From Mageeibacillus sp. UBA5436 (GTDB lineage: Bacteria; Bacillota; Clostridia; Saccharofermentanales; DTU023), in assembly GCA_002427545.1 (NCBI GenBank), contig DIRM01000021.1:1-5794 (forward strand): a stretch of DNA of 5,794 bases, given 5' to 3'. Position 1 is the first letter of the stretch, and each line of letters begins with the position of its first letter. The position numbers and the translations under genes were made by a program. The notes beneath the pieces were generated by a model. The model had not been told where the DNA came from. It saw only the letters and a list, made by a program, of their open reading frames with translations, and searched no databases. This document shows positions 1-5,794 of this stretch, piece by piece.

Positions 1-1079
1 TACCACAGATGTTTATCTTATTTCTTTGTTTAACCTTTTTAGAAGAAATTGGATATATGTCAAGAATTGCTTTTACTATGGATCGTATCTTTCGACTATT
101 TGGTTTATCTGGTAAATCTTTTATTCCTTTAATGATTGGTTCGGGTTGTACCGTACCAGGCATCATGAGTACAAGAACAATCAAAAATGACAGTGAACGT
201 CGCATGACTATTATTACAACTTCTTTTATTCCTTGTAGCGCAAAGTTACCAATAATTGCTTTAATTGGGAGCGCTTTTTTTAATAATAGTGGCTGGATTA
301 CAACAATTTGTTACTTTATCGGTATTTTTGCTGTCATCTTCTCTGGGGCTATTCTAAAAAAGACTCACCCTTTCATGAACAATAATACACCCTTTATAAT
401 TGAACTCCCCGCTTATCATTGGCCACGCCTACGTGATATTTTAAAATGTGCCTTTGAACGTTCTTGGTCTTTTATCAAAAAAGCTGGTTCTGTCATCTTA
501 TTAAGTACTATTATCATTTGGTTTTTGATGAATTTTGGTTTTGAAAATGGCTTTGGCAAAGTAAATTTGATAGATAATTCAATTTTAGCAAAATTGGGTA
601 ATATTATTTCCATCATTTTTATACCTTTAGGTTTTGGTAATTGGCAAGCCACCATTGCCGCCATTAATGGATTGATTGCTAAAGAGAATATTATTGGCAC
701 CTTAGGTGTTCTTTATAAAGGGCAAGAAATGGTTGGAAATAGTCAACCGCTTTGGCAAGTTATGCAAACCCATTTTACAGAGATATCAGCTTTTTCATTT
801 TTATTATTTAATTTATTATGTGCGCCATGTTTTGCCTCCATCGCTACCATAAAAAAAGAAATGGCTAATCCTAAATGGACAATTTTTGCGATCTCTTATC
901 AAACGATATTGGCTTATAGCGCATCCTTTATTTTTTATCAAATAGCCCTTTTTAACCAAACTCAAAGCAATATACTTGGTTTTAGTTTCGCCATAATTCT
1001 TTTACTTATCTATCTTTTTTTGTTATTTAGACCAAATCCAAAACATCAATTAAAAGGAGATATAGAAATTTATGCTTGA
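1..1079 (+). CDS. feoB: FeoB ferrous iron transport protein, C-terminal part (5' end outside the window)
   Basis: FeoB is the inner-membrane Fe(II) permease: an N-terminal G-protein domain drives a C-terminal membrane permease domain. Only the permease domain is visible, about 358 residues. The frame is open to the window edge (codons from base 3 read Pro-Gln before the Met at base 9), so that Met is internal and the gene is partial. Counting from it, family signatures are LEEIGYMSR (11-19) followed by AFTMD, the first gate region GCTVPGIMSTRTI (46-58), the CSAKLP motif (76-81), LIAKENIIGTLG (222-233) and NLLCAPCFA (268-276). Hydrophobic stretches near 96-116, 158-178, 197-225, 258-282, 290-315 and 320-340 fit membrane helices. 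The C-terminus is short after the last helix. It overlaps the next gene by 8 bases, which suggests translational coupling. The G domain and any FeoA or Fur site would lie to the left and cannot be judged. Confidence 0.96.
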   Translation, partial: PQMFILFLCLTFLEEIGYMSRIAFTMDRIFRLFGLSGKSFIPLMIGSGCTVPGIMSTRTIKNDSERRMTIITTSFIPCSAKLPIIALIGSAFFNNSGWITTICYFIGIFAVIFSGAILKKTHPFMNNNTPFIIELPAYHWPRLRDILKCAFERSWSFIKKAGSVILLSTIIIWFLMNFGFENGFGKVNLIDNSILAKLGNIISIIFIPLGFGNWQATIAAINGLIAKENIIGTLGVLYKGQEMVGNSQPLWQVMQTHFTEISAFSFLLFNLLCAPCFASIATIKKEMANPKWTIFAISYQTILAYSASFIFYQIALFNQTQSNILGFSFAIILLLIYLFLLFRPNPKHQLKGDIEIYA

Positions 1080-1260
1080 TTTTTTATTGAATCATATAGG
1101 TGATTTGATGATTATCTCAATCCTTTTAATCATCGTTATTTTAGCAATCAGAGTTATTGTCAAATCTCATAAACAAGGTGTTTGCACAGGTTGTCCTTAT
1201 GCTAAATCATGTGCTCATGCTAAGAATAATAAAGACTGTTTTCACCAATATTTACATTAG
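1072..1260 (+). CDS. Small Cys-rich FeoB-associated membrane protein
   Basis: A 62-residue protein with one hydrophobic helix (about 12-30) followed by a basic stretch (K31, H33, K34) and a short Cys-rich tail. The tail has C38, C41, C47 and C56 in the pattern CxxCx5Cx8C, with four histidines nearby (H33, H49, H58, H62). This matches the FeoB-associated Cys-rich membrane protein family, found next to feoB in many Bacillota; its exact role is not established, but handling iron or assisting FeoB is the usual suggestion. The positive-inside rule would put the Cys tail in the cytoplasm. The ATG at 1072 overlaps the feoB stop (TGA 1077-1079) by 8 bases in another frame. An AGGAG at 1055-1059 lies 12 bases upstream, inside feoB, which is somewhat far. 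Family assignment rests on the helix plus Cys tail and on position, since the protein is too short for more. Confidence 0.85.
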   Translation: MLDFLLNHIGDLMIISILLIIVILAIRVIVKSHKQGVCTGCPYAKSCAHAKNNKDCFHQYLH

Positions 1261-1274
1261 TTTATCTATTTATT

Positions 1275-1291
1275 GCTTAAATTTAATAAGC
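1275..1291 (+). other. Weak inverted repeat after the feo genes
   Basis: GCTTA (1275-1279) and TAAGC (1287-1291) can form a 5-bp stem with a 7-base loop, 15 bases after the stop of the small Cys-rich gene. No T-tract follows and the stem is AT-rich, so it is not a convincing intrinsic terminator. It is recorded because it is the only stem I find at this operon end. Confidence 0.2.
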
Positions 1292-1369
1292 CTAAGATGA
1301 AACTTGAGAACCCTATTCTTTTCTATCGTAAGACATATTATTGACATGAAAACGCTTTTTATTAAAATT

Positions 1370-1378
1370 TGATATAAT
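1370..1378 (+). promoter_or_regulatory. Candidate extended -10 promoter for the dehydrogenase-like gene
   Basis: TGATATAAT is an exact extended -10 element (TGnTATAAT) with the -10 hexamer at 1373-1378. A perfect TTGACA lies at 1341-1346, but the spacer would be 26 bases, too long for the main sigma factor, so the extended -10 would have to work without it. A second candidate is TTGAGT (1401-1406) and TATATC (1424-1429) with a 17-base spacer, which would start RNA close to the ribosome binding site. Both point rightward into the gene at 1455. In such AT-rich DNA chance matches are common. Confidence 0.45.
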
Positions 1379-1443
1379 TAGAGAAATTTTAAGATTTAAA
1401 TTGAGTTTTTATAAAGCATATTATATATCTTCTTAAAGAATGT

Positions 1444-1447
1444 GAGG
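1444..1447 (+). promoter_or_regulatory. Ribosome binding site that fixes a TTG start
   Basis: GAGG at 1444-1447, within GTGAGG, sits 7 bases before the TTG at 1455-1457. No in-frame ATG occurs in the first 130 codons and the conserved N-terminal domain begins well before that, so the TTG start with this site is the best choice. Confidence 0.75.
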
Positions 1448-1454
1448 TTGCATC

Positions 1455-2723
1455 TTGTCCTTTAAACAAGAATGTAAAAAAAAATCATTTGTCTACTTAC
1501 ATGGTTTAATTCATTATATTGAACCATATATTTCTACTGCCAAAAATTCCAAAGAATTAATTGATTCTTTAATTGATGCCTTCAAATATTATAAATATCA
1601 AAAGATTTTACTTATTTCATCCGAAGACATCACCGACAATCAATTGTTAGAAACTTTATATAAAACAGGTTTAACTTCTAATGTTAATTTTATTTCCTTT
1701 CCCTTAAAAGAAAATCAAGCAACCACTTTTCAGGTTGAGAAAGCTTTACATGAATATATTAGCAATCAATGTCAGGCCATTTTAGTTATTGGTGATTCTG
1801 TTGCGATTGATTTAGGCAAAGCTGTTAAAGCTAGATTTCTTAATCTAGATTTAAGTATTTATCAAATGCGAGGTTTTGCCAATATACCACATCGCAAGCA
1901 ACAACCTTTGCTCTTTATCATACCACTTTCTTTAGCTGGTAATGAGAGTAACTTAAGCAGTTGCATTCTGGACCATAATCATTTTGAAAAGATTTATTTG
2001 ATAGATCGTCTTTTAAGCTGTGATTATATTTTTTATTGTCCCAGTTCATTGACTAGTTTAAGTGCTGATCAATTTATAGGAGATATTTGCATTGCACTTG
2101 CCAATGCTCTCGAAGCTTTAATTAGTAAAAATGCGACCAAAAATTCCAGATCTACTGCAGCTGTTTCTATCAAATTAATTCTCTCTGCACTTAAAAATCC
2201 TATTTTTTCTGAATTACAACAATTCAGTCAAATAGAAAATTTAATAGAATCCGAAAAAAATGTAAAAATTCAAATTTATCGAGAGAAAAAACACGAATTT
2301 TTTTCTTTATTAGAATCATTGCAAGAAGCGTCTAATTTTTCCGGTAAAGCTTCTGCTAAATGTTTAACTGGTTATACACAAGCTTTAAGAGATGCTTTGG
2401 AAGTACATTATCAAATAGTAGATTATAAAGTTACCCCTCTTTTATTTTTAGCAATTGTAAAGATGTATCAACAAAAATTGTCCAATTCACAAGAAGAAAT
2501 TTTATCAAACAAAGAAAATTATCAACAATTATTTCAAGAAATTAGCGAGGCTTTAATCAAACTTATCGCGGATTGGAAATTGCCACAACATCTATCTTTT
2601 ATACGAGCTACAGATTTTGATTCCATCATTCATTTAGTTAAAAAAGAAATGACAGATTATTATGCTTCGCCTTATGAATTAGACAAAGATAATTTATCTG
2701 CCATTTTAAAATCATTACAATAA
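1455..2723 (+). CDS. Iron-containing alcohol dehydrogenase-like protein, apparently lacking metal ligands
   Basis: The 422-residue length and layout fit group III (iron-containing) alcohol dehydrogenases: an N-terminal nucleotide-binding half, then a helical metal-binding half. Recognisable blocks are AILVIGDSVAIDLGKAVKA (108-126, where the family has GGGSxxDxAKA), IIPLSLAGNESN (155-166, cf. GSESN in YqhD-type members), CPSSLTSLS (195-203, cf. DPxLTxxLP), ALANALEALIS (214-224, cf. ALxHAIEAYxS) and a C-terminal KLPQHL (375-380) with a SPYELDKDNLSAIL block (405-418). By ungapped alignment from memory to E. coli FucO, the iron ligands D196, H200, H263 and H277 correspond to I213, N217, Q309 and D323, and the conserved H267 to D313. 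Oxidoreductase activity is therefore doubtful; a pseudoenzyme or altered chemistry is possible. The frame is intact with no sign of decay. Start is TTG. It lies after a promoter-bearing gap, so it need not belong to the feo operon. Fold assignment is fairly safe, function unknown. Confidence 0.75.
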   Translation: MSFKQECKKKSFVYLHGLIHYIEPYISTAKNSKELIDSLIDAFKYYKYQKILLISSEDITDNQLLETLYKTGLTSNVNFISFPLKENQATTFQVEKALHEYISNQCQAILVIGDSVAIDLGKAVKARFLNLDLSIYQMRGFANIPHRKQQPLLFIIPLSLAGNESNLSSCILDHNHFEKIYLIDRLLSCDYIFYCPSSLTSLSADQFIGDICIALANALEALISKNATKNSRSTAAVSIKLILSALKNPIFSELQQFSQIENLIESEKNVKIQIYREKKHEFFSLLESLQEASNFSGKASAKCLTGYTQALRDALEVHYQIVDYKVTPLLFLAIVKMYQQKLSNSQEEILSNKENYQQLFQEISEALIKLIADWKLPQHLSFIRATDFDSIIHLVKKEMTDYYASPYELDKDNLSAILKSLQ

Positions 2724-2777
2724 TCTAATTAAAAATATGAAAAATTAAAATAAATCTTAATTCCTCGAGATTAAAAA
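2724..2777. other. Convergent intergenic gap
   Basis: The stops of two converging genes are separated by this 54-base AT-rich gap. Two overlapping weak stems exist: AATCT (2753-2757) with AGATT (2768-2772), or TTAAT (2757-2761) with ATTAA (2770-2774), around a CTCGAG hexamer at 2764-2769 (the loop of the second stem). Either could contribute to termination from both sides, but neither stem is strong and I do not call a terminator. Confidence 0.3.
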
Positions 2778-3968
2778 TTATTTACTAAAAAATTTATTGC
2801 TAAAGCCGTCCAAACGATTAAGGAATTCATTAATATTTTCTTCTGATGTAGCATAAGATATACGAACATAATGATCTAAGTTTAATTTTTCTGTCGATGG
2901 ACCAAAACCAATGCCTGGTACGGTAACAGTTTTAATTTCATCTAAGATTTTAAGACAAAACTCTTTGGAACCCATACCAAATTCGCTCAAATTTACAAAG
3001 ACATAAAATGCACCGCCTGGTTTTTCGCAAGATAAACCTTTGATATCATTAATGCCTGAATAAATAATATTTCTACGTTTTTCATAACTCTCTTGCATCT
3101 TAACCGTATCTGGAATACATTCCTCTAAAGCTGTAATACAAGCTTCTTGCGCTGGTACAAAAATACTATTGGCAAAATTTTGATGTAATTTTGTCATACG
3201 ATCTATCAATAATTCATTAGCAATCGTATAACCAACACGCCAACCTGTCATAGCAAACATTTTTGAAAAACTATTTATATAAATTAAATTATCTTTAATC
3301 TCAGGATATACCGTTAAGCTAGCTGCTTCTTGATTATCGAAAACAATTGTACGATAGACTTCATCAGTAATGGCAAAGAGATCGTATTTTTCGATAATAG
3401 CTGCAATTTGAGCAATCGTTTCTTTTGGAATAACACAGCCTGTTGGATTAGAAGGTGAATTAATCATAATCATCTTCGTTTTATTTGTGATTGCTGCTTC
3501 AATATCTTCTGGATTTGGAGAAAAGCCATTTTCTTCATAACCAGGTACACAAACAGGAATTCCGCCTGCAACTTTGATCATATTTAAATAATTAGGCCAG
3601 CATGGTGTTAAGGCAATAACTTCATCGCCAGGATTAATACAAGCTAAAAGAGCCAATTGCAAAGCTTCTGTTGCACCAATTGTAATCAAAATCTCAGTAT
3701 TTGGATCAGCATTTAAAGGAGCACTTGGATTATTTGTATGGTATTCAGCTATGGCTTTTCTTAATAGTAAAATACCGCGATTTTGTGAATAAAAAGTTTT
3801 ACCTTCATTTAATGATTGAAAGGCTCTTTCTATAATTGGTCTAGGGGTAACAAAATCAGGTTCGCCTACTGTAAAATTAAGCACATCTGTCATGCCTGCT
3901 GCTGCAGTATGCATCTCACGAATAATAGAACCTTTTAGGTTTAATGCCAAATCAGATATTTGTTTCAT
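2778..3968 (-). CDS. Class I PLP-dependent aminotransferase (AspB-type, fold type I)
   Basis: A full-length 396-residue aminotransferase of the class I/II family, transferring amino groups between an amino acid and a 2-oxo acid with pyridoxal phosphate; cytoplasmic. Visible hallmarks in order: GEPDF (35-39), the GATEAL phosphate-binding loop (98-103), W124 in PCWPNY as the likely ring-stacking residue, NSPSNPTG (170-177) with N174 for the cofactor, TDEVY (201-205) with D202 for the pyridine nitrogen and Y205, SFSKMFAMTGWRVGY (233-247) with K236 as the Schiff-base lysine, and HYVRISYA (366-373) with R369 for the substrate carboxylate. All catalytic residues are present. It resembles the bacterial aspartate/aromatic subgroup (AspB, PatA, AraT), but the substrate cannot be read from sequence, so no symbol is given. 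The ATG has a strong GGAGG at 3975-3979, 6 bases upstream. It is separated from the phosphatase gene by 227 bases, suggesting its own promoter. Confidence 0.95.
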   Translation of the reverse strand: MKQISDLALNLKGSIIREMHTAAAGMTDVLNFTVGEPDFVTPRPIIERAFQSLNEGKTFYSQNRGILLLRKAIAEYHTNNPSAPLNADPNTEILITIGATEALQLALLACINPGDEVIALTPCWPNYLNMIKVAGGIPVCVPGYEENGFSPNPEDIEAAITNKTKMIMINSPSNPTGCVIPKETIAQIAAIIEKYDLFAITDEVYRTIVFDNQEAASLTVYPEIKDNLIYINSFSKMFAMTGWRVGYTIANELLIDRMTKLHQNFANSIFVPAQEACITALEECIPDTVKMQESYEKRRNIIYSGINDIKGLSCEKPGGAFYVFVNLSEFGMGSKEFCLKILDEIKTVTVPGIGFGPSTEKLNLDHYVRISYATSEENINEFLNRLDGFSNKFFSK

Positions 3969-3974
3969 TTTATA

Positions 3975-3979
3975 CCTCC
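3975..3979 (-). promoter_or_regulatory. Ribosome binding site of the aminotransferase gene
   Basis: On the minus strand TGGAGGT contains GGAGG 6 bases before the ATG at 3968. It confirms the start and is the strongest such site in the window. Confidence 0.85.
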
Positions 3980-4017
3980 AGTATAATTTTGAATTATCAA
4001 TTTTGTAATAAAAATTT

Positions 4018-4035
4018 TTTGATTACTTTGATTAC
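4018..4035 (-). repeat. Tandem 9-bp direct repeat in the aminotransferase leader
   Basis: The plus strand reads TTTGATTAC twice in direct succession (4018-4026 and 4027-4035). The first copy also pairs with GTAAT at 4005-4009, through an A5/T5 stretch, giving an AT-only stem with one bulged base (4005-4026). It lies between the candidate promoter and the aminotransferase start, so on RNA it would be in the 5' leader. Confidence 0.5.
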
Positions 4036-4050
4036 AAGACGTATTCAAAA

Positions 4051-4069
4051 TAGAATAATATTTATTCTA
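4051..4069. promoter_or_regulatory. Perfect 8-bp palindrome, candidate operator
   Basis: TAGAATAA (4051-4058), spacer TAT, then TTATTCTA (4062-4069): two perfect 8-base arms about a 3-base centre. The size and symmetry resemble a binding site for a dimeric repressor. It is roughly 80-100 bases upstream of the aminotransferase start and overlaps the best minus-strand promoter guess. It is AT-rich, so chance is a real alternative. It is not a match to the Fur consensus as I know it. Confidence 0.4.
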
Positions 4070-4196
4070 ACAACAAATGCTTGAAATAAGAATATTTATA
4101 CGATTTTATTAATATTTTCACAAATATGCAAATTTATTGAAAAAAATTTTGTTTATAAGCGAATTTAAAAGCACACCATACACTAAATATAAGAAA

Positions 4197-5069
4197 TTAA
4201 GATCTCAATTTTTCTAATAAAGGATAGAATTGTTGATGCAGATCAGGATTTGCACAGAAAACAGAACCCGTTTCAAAAATAGAAATTTCTTCACCATACA
4301 TATTTGTTGCCTTGATACCAGCTTCTTGGCAAAGCAAAATACCTGCTGAAAAATCCCAAGGCCTTAATTTTAATTCGAAGAAGACATCTGCTCTACCACT
4401 AGCAATATAAGCTAAATCTAAAGCTGCAGAACCTGTTAGAGATATATCTTCACCTGCCATAAAAGCATCCGTCATGACTTCCAAAATTTTTCGATGATCG
4501 ACCTTACCTCGGTCATGTGGACAAGTACCAAAAATTATAATGGCATGCTGTAGGTCATGAATATTGGAACCCATCAATCTTTCTTTTTCGATTGATTTAT
4601 CTGATTTTATCTGTAATTTTGCATTCTCAATTAAATAAGCACCTTTGCCTAATTGTGCCTCAAAAAATTCATCAAGAAACGGATTGTAAATCGCTCCATA
4701 ATCTAATTTTTCACCATTATAATAGGCAAGTGAAATACAAGAATGCTTAACCTGACGTATTAAATTGGTTGTGCCATCTATTGGATCTAAAATAAAACAT
4801 GGTTTATGGGTATCATATTTTTCTCTTTCTCCTTCTTCTCCAAAAAATTGAAATTCAGGAAAAAGAGATAGTATTTGATTTTCAATCTCATGTTGAACTG
4901 CTAAATCAATTTCTGTGACATAATCGCCAAAACCTTTACTCTCAATTTTTAAATTATTTTGATTTGATTTTTCTGTTTTTGCTTTAGCTTGTATCTCAAA
5001 AATAATATCTGAAGCATCAAGAACAATATTTCTAATTTTATTAATATCTGTTTGAGTTAATGTATACAA
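4197..5069 (-). CDS. Inositol monophosphatase family phosphatase
   Basis: A complete 290-residue member of the Mg2+-dependent, lithium-sensitive phosphatase superfamily that includes inositol monophosphatase (SuhB), CysQ nucleotidases and histidinol phosphatase. Seen in order: DYVTEID (49-55), GEE (77-79), DPIDGTTN (95-102), GSAALDLAYIASGRAD (213-228) and PWDFSAG (237-243). By family knowledge the metal ligands are E78, D95, the I97 carbonyl, D98 and D239; all are present, so it should be active on a small phosphate ester. The exact substrate cannot be told. TTN is followed by LIRQVKHS instead of the common FxHG type, and the usual EAGG reads EAGI. The start is TTG at 5067-5069 with AGGAG at 5076-5080; the next in-frame Met is residue 166, inside the core, so TTG is required. 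It follows addA by 32 bases and is probably co-transcribed with it. Confidence 0.93.
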   Translation of the reverse strand: MYTLTQTDINKIRNIVLDASDIIFEIQAKAKTEKSNQNNLKIESKGFGDYVTEIDLAVQHEIENQILSLFPEFQFFGEEGEREKYDTHKPCFILDPIDGTTNLIRQVKHSCISLAYYNGEKLDYGAIYNPFLDEFFEAQLGKGAYLIENAKLQIKSDKSIEKERLMGSNIHDLQHAIIIFGTCPHDRGKVDHRKILEVMTDAFMAGEDISLTGSAALDLAYIASGRADVFFELKLRPWDFSAGILLCQEAGIKATNMYGEEISIFETGSVFCANPDLHQQFYPLLEKLRS

Positions 5070-5075
5070 CTTTTT

Positions 5076-5080
5076 CTCCT
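5076..5080 (-). promoter_or_regulatory. Ribosome binding site that fixes a TTG start
   Basis: On the minus strand AGGAG lies 6 bases before the TTG codon at 5069-5067. There is no competing ATG or GTG nearby in frame, and the N-terminal helix expected for the family begins right after it. Confidence 0.8.
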
Positions 5081-5101
5081 TTTTTAATGATATGTTTTAA
5101 A

Positions 5102-5794
5102 TCATAATTTATAGGCCTTACCTTCACGTAAAAGCCAAATATATTTTTCTTTTACACGATTTTTTAATTCCAATATTCTTTCTATAGCAAGTGCATAATA
5201 TTTTAATTGCACATCATAACGTTCTTTTAAAATGGATAGCTTATCTTCACTCTGAATATAATCCGATTTATAATCAATTAAAATTGCCTGATCTCCCTCC
5301 ATAAACCAAAGATCAATCATACCTTGTAATAAGGTTTGATCACTGGAATCAAAATTATCATTTTTTATTTGAGTATTATTATTATGATTTGATTCATTTA
5401 GATTTGTCATAATCGGTGGTATAGACAAAGTAAAAGGAATTTCTCGATAAACTAAATTTTCTTGTTTTTCTGCTTTTAAAATTCTTTCTGCTAAATCTGA
5501 CAATAAGAATTTTTCAATATAAGGATAAGCATAATCTGCCATCTCTTTTTCATGTGGTTTTATTTTCTTTTTTTCAATTAATTGTAGAATTTGAGCATCG
5601 TAAATTTGTTGCCAAAGCTCTTTTGGTTTTTGATCATAATCTTGCAAATAAATAAAGTGCATCAGTTCATGGATAAAAGTACCAAATTCGACTCCTGATT
5701 TATAGAACTTTTTATTTTGCTTTAAAAGATCTGGCTTTCTTAAAACATAACCCATATCCGCCATACCTTTTGGTAAAATATCTTTCTCAAAGAT
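5102..5794 (-). CDS. addA: AddA helicase-nuclease, C-terminal nuclease domain (5' end outside the window)
   Basis: AddA is the larger subunit of the AddAB helicase-nuclease, which resects double-strand breaks for RecA loading; its last 200 or so residues form a RecB-like PD-(D/E)XK nuclease. The frame is open to the right edge (ten more codons before the Met at 5764), so only about 230 of some 1200 residues are seen. Counting from that Met: GTFIHEL (28-34) with H32, YREIPF (106-111), GMID (148-151) with D151, LIDYKSD (162-168) with D164 and K166, and VQLKYYALAIE (185-195) carrying the QxxxY motif. These give the complete nuclease site. The absence of cysteines rules against AddB, whose nuclease domain holds a 4Fe-4S cluster. 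An Asn/Asp-rich stretch (about 121-143) lies between the REIPF and GMID blocks. The helicase motifs are outside the window. The phosphatase gene follows 32 bases after the stop. Confidence 0.9.
   Translation of the reverse strand: MFEKDILPKGMADMGYVLRKPDLLKQNKKFYKSGVEFGTFIHELMHFIYLQDYDQKPKELWQQIYDAQILQLIEKKKIKPHEKEMADYAYPYIEKFLLSDLAERILKAEKQENLVYREIPFTLSIPPIMTNLNESNHNNNTQIKNDNFDSSDQTLLQGMIDLWFMEGDQAILIDYKSDYIQSEDKLSILKERYDVQLKYYALAIERILELKNRVKEKYIWLLREGKAYKL

Larger units (their letters stand above)
3969..4196 (-). promoter_or_regulatory. AT-rich leader and promoter region of the aminotransferase gene
   Basis: A gap of 228 bases, almost entirely A and T, between the phosphatase stop and the aminotransferase start. 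It should hold the 3' end of the phosphatase transcript and a minus-strand promoter. One possible pair on the minus strand is TTGTTG (about 4072-4077) with TATTTT near 4048-4053 and an 18-base spacer, each matching consensus only partly; it would overlap the palindrome at 4051-4069. I find no clear intrinsic terminator for the phosphatase gene, and no riboswitch or T-box pattern that I recognise. No ORF of credible size lies here. Confidence 0.4.

Noticed and set aside
9..11. ATG at base 9 as the true start of a short FeoB-like protein
   Set aside because: The frame stays open to the window edge with Pro-Gln before it, as expected inside FeoB, and the protein would lack the G domain.
416..700. 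94-codon open frame on the minus strand
   Set aside because: It lies wholly inside feoB, has no ribosome site that I can see, resembles no family, and is explained as an antisense shadow of a well-conserved gene.
1275..1291. Intrinsic terminator after the feo genes
   Set aside because: The stem is only 5 bp and no T-tract follows, so it is listed only as a weak inverted repeat.
2753..2774. Bidirectional terminator in the convergent gap
   Set aside because: The possible stems are 5 bp, AT-rich and compete with each other, with loops of 8 to 10 bases.
3981..4002. TTATAC -10 with an upstream TTACAA for the aminotransferase
   Set aside because: The transcript would start inside the ribosome binding site, and the -35 matches consensus at only 3 of 6 bases.
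5762..5764. ATG at 5764 as the start of a stand-alone nuclease
   Set aside because: The reading frame continues to the right edge, and the visible part matches only the C-terminal domain of AddA.
1..5794. Anti-phage system, CRISPR array, insertion sequence or RNA gene
   Set aside because: No repeat-spacer pattern, transposase, terminal inverted repeats or tRNA/rRNA sequence was seen; the gene content is transport, metabolism and DNA repair.

Overview
This is an AT-rich window (roughly 30% GC by eye) that looks like a chromosome segment of a low-GC Bacillota, most likely Clostridia-like. The reasons are base composition, strong AGGAG/GGAGG Shine-Dalgarno sites, TTG start codons on two genes, an AddA-type (not RecB-type) recombination nuclease, and a FeoB followed by a small Cys-rich FeoB-associated membrane protein. 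I cannot name a species. I see no mobile element, rRNA, tRNA or CRISPR.

Layout. Three genes run rightward from the left edge: the 3' half of feoB (ferrous iron permease, cut by the window edge), a 62-residue FeoB-associated Cys-rich membrane protein that overlaps it by 8 bases, and, after a 194-base gap with promoter-like elements, a 422-residue protein with the layout of iron-containing alcohol dehydrogenases. From the right edge three genes run leftward: the 3' end of addA (nuclease domain of the AddAB helicase-nuclease, cut by the edge), an inositol-monophosphatase-family phosphatase 32 bases downstream that is probably co-transcribed, and, after a 227-base AT-rich gap, a class I PLP aminotransferase. 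The two sets converge at about 2724-2777.

How they work together. feoB and its small partner form an Fe(II) uptake unit. addA and the phosphatase share an operon by spacing only; no functional link is evident. The aminotransferase probably has its own promoter in the gap, which holds a perfect 8-bp palindrome that could be an operator. Most genes are ordinary housekeeping or transport functions. The least ordinary item is the dehydrogenase-like protein: by my by-eye alignment it keeps the fold signature of group III alcohol dehydrogenases but has lost all four metal ligands and most of the GGGS nucleotide-binding motif, so it may be a pseudoenzyme or a strongly diverged member.
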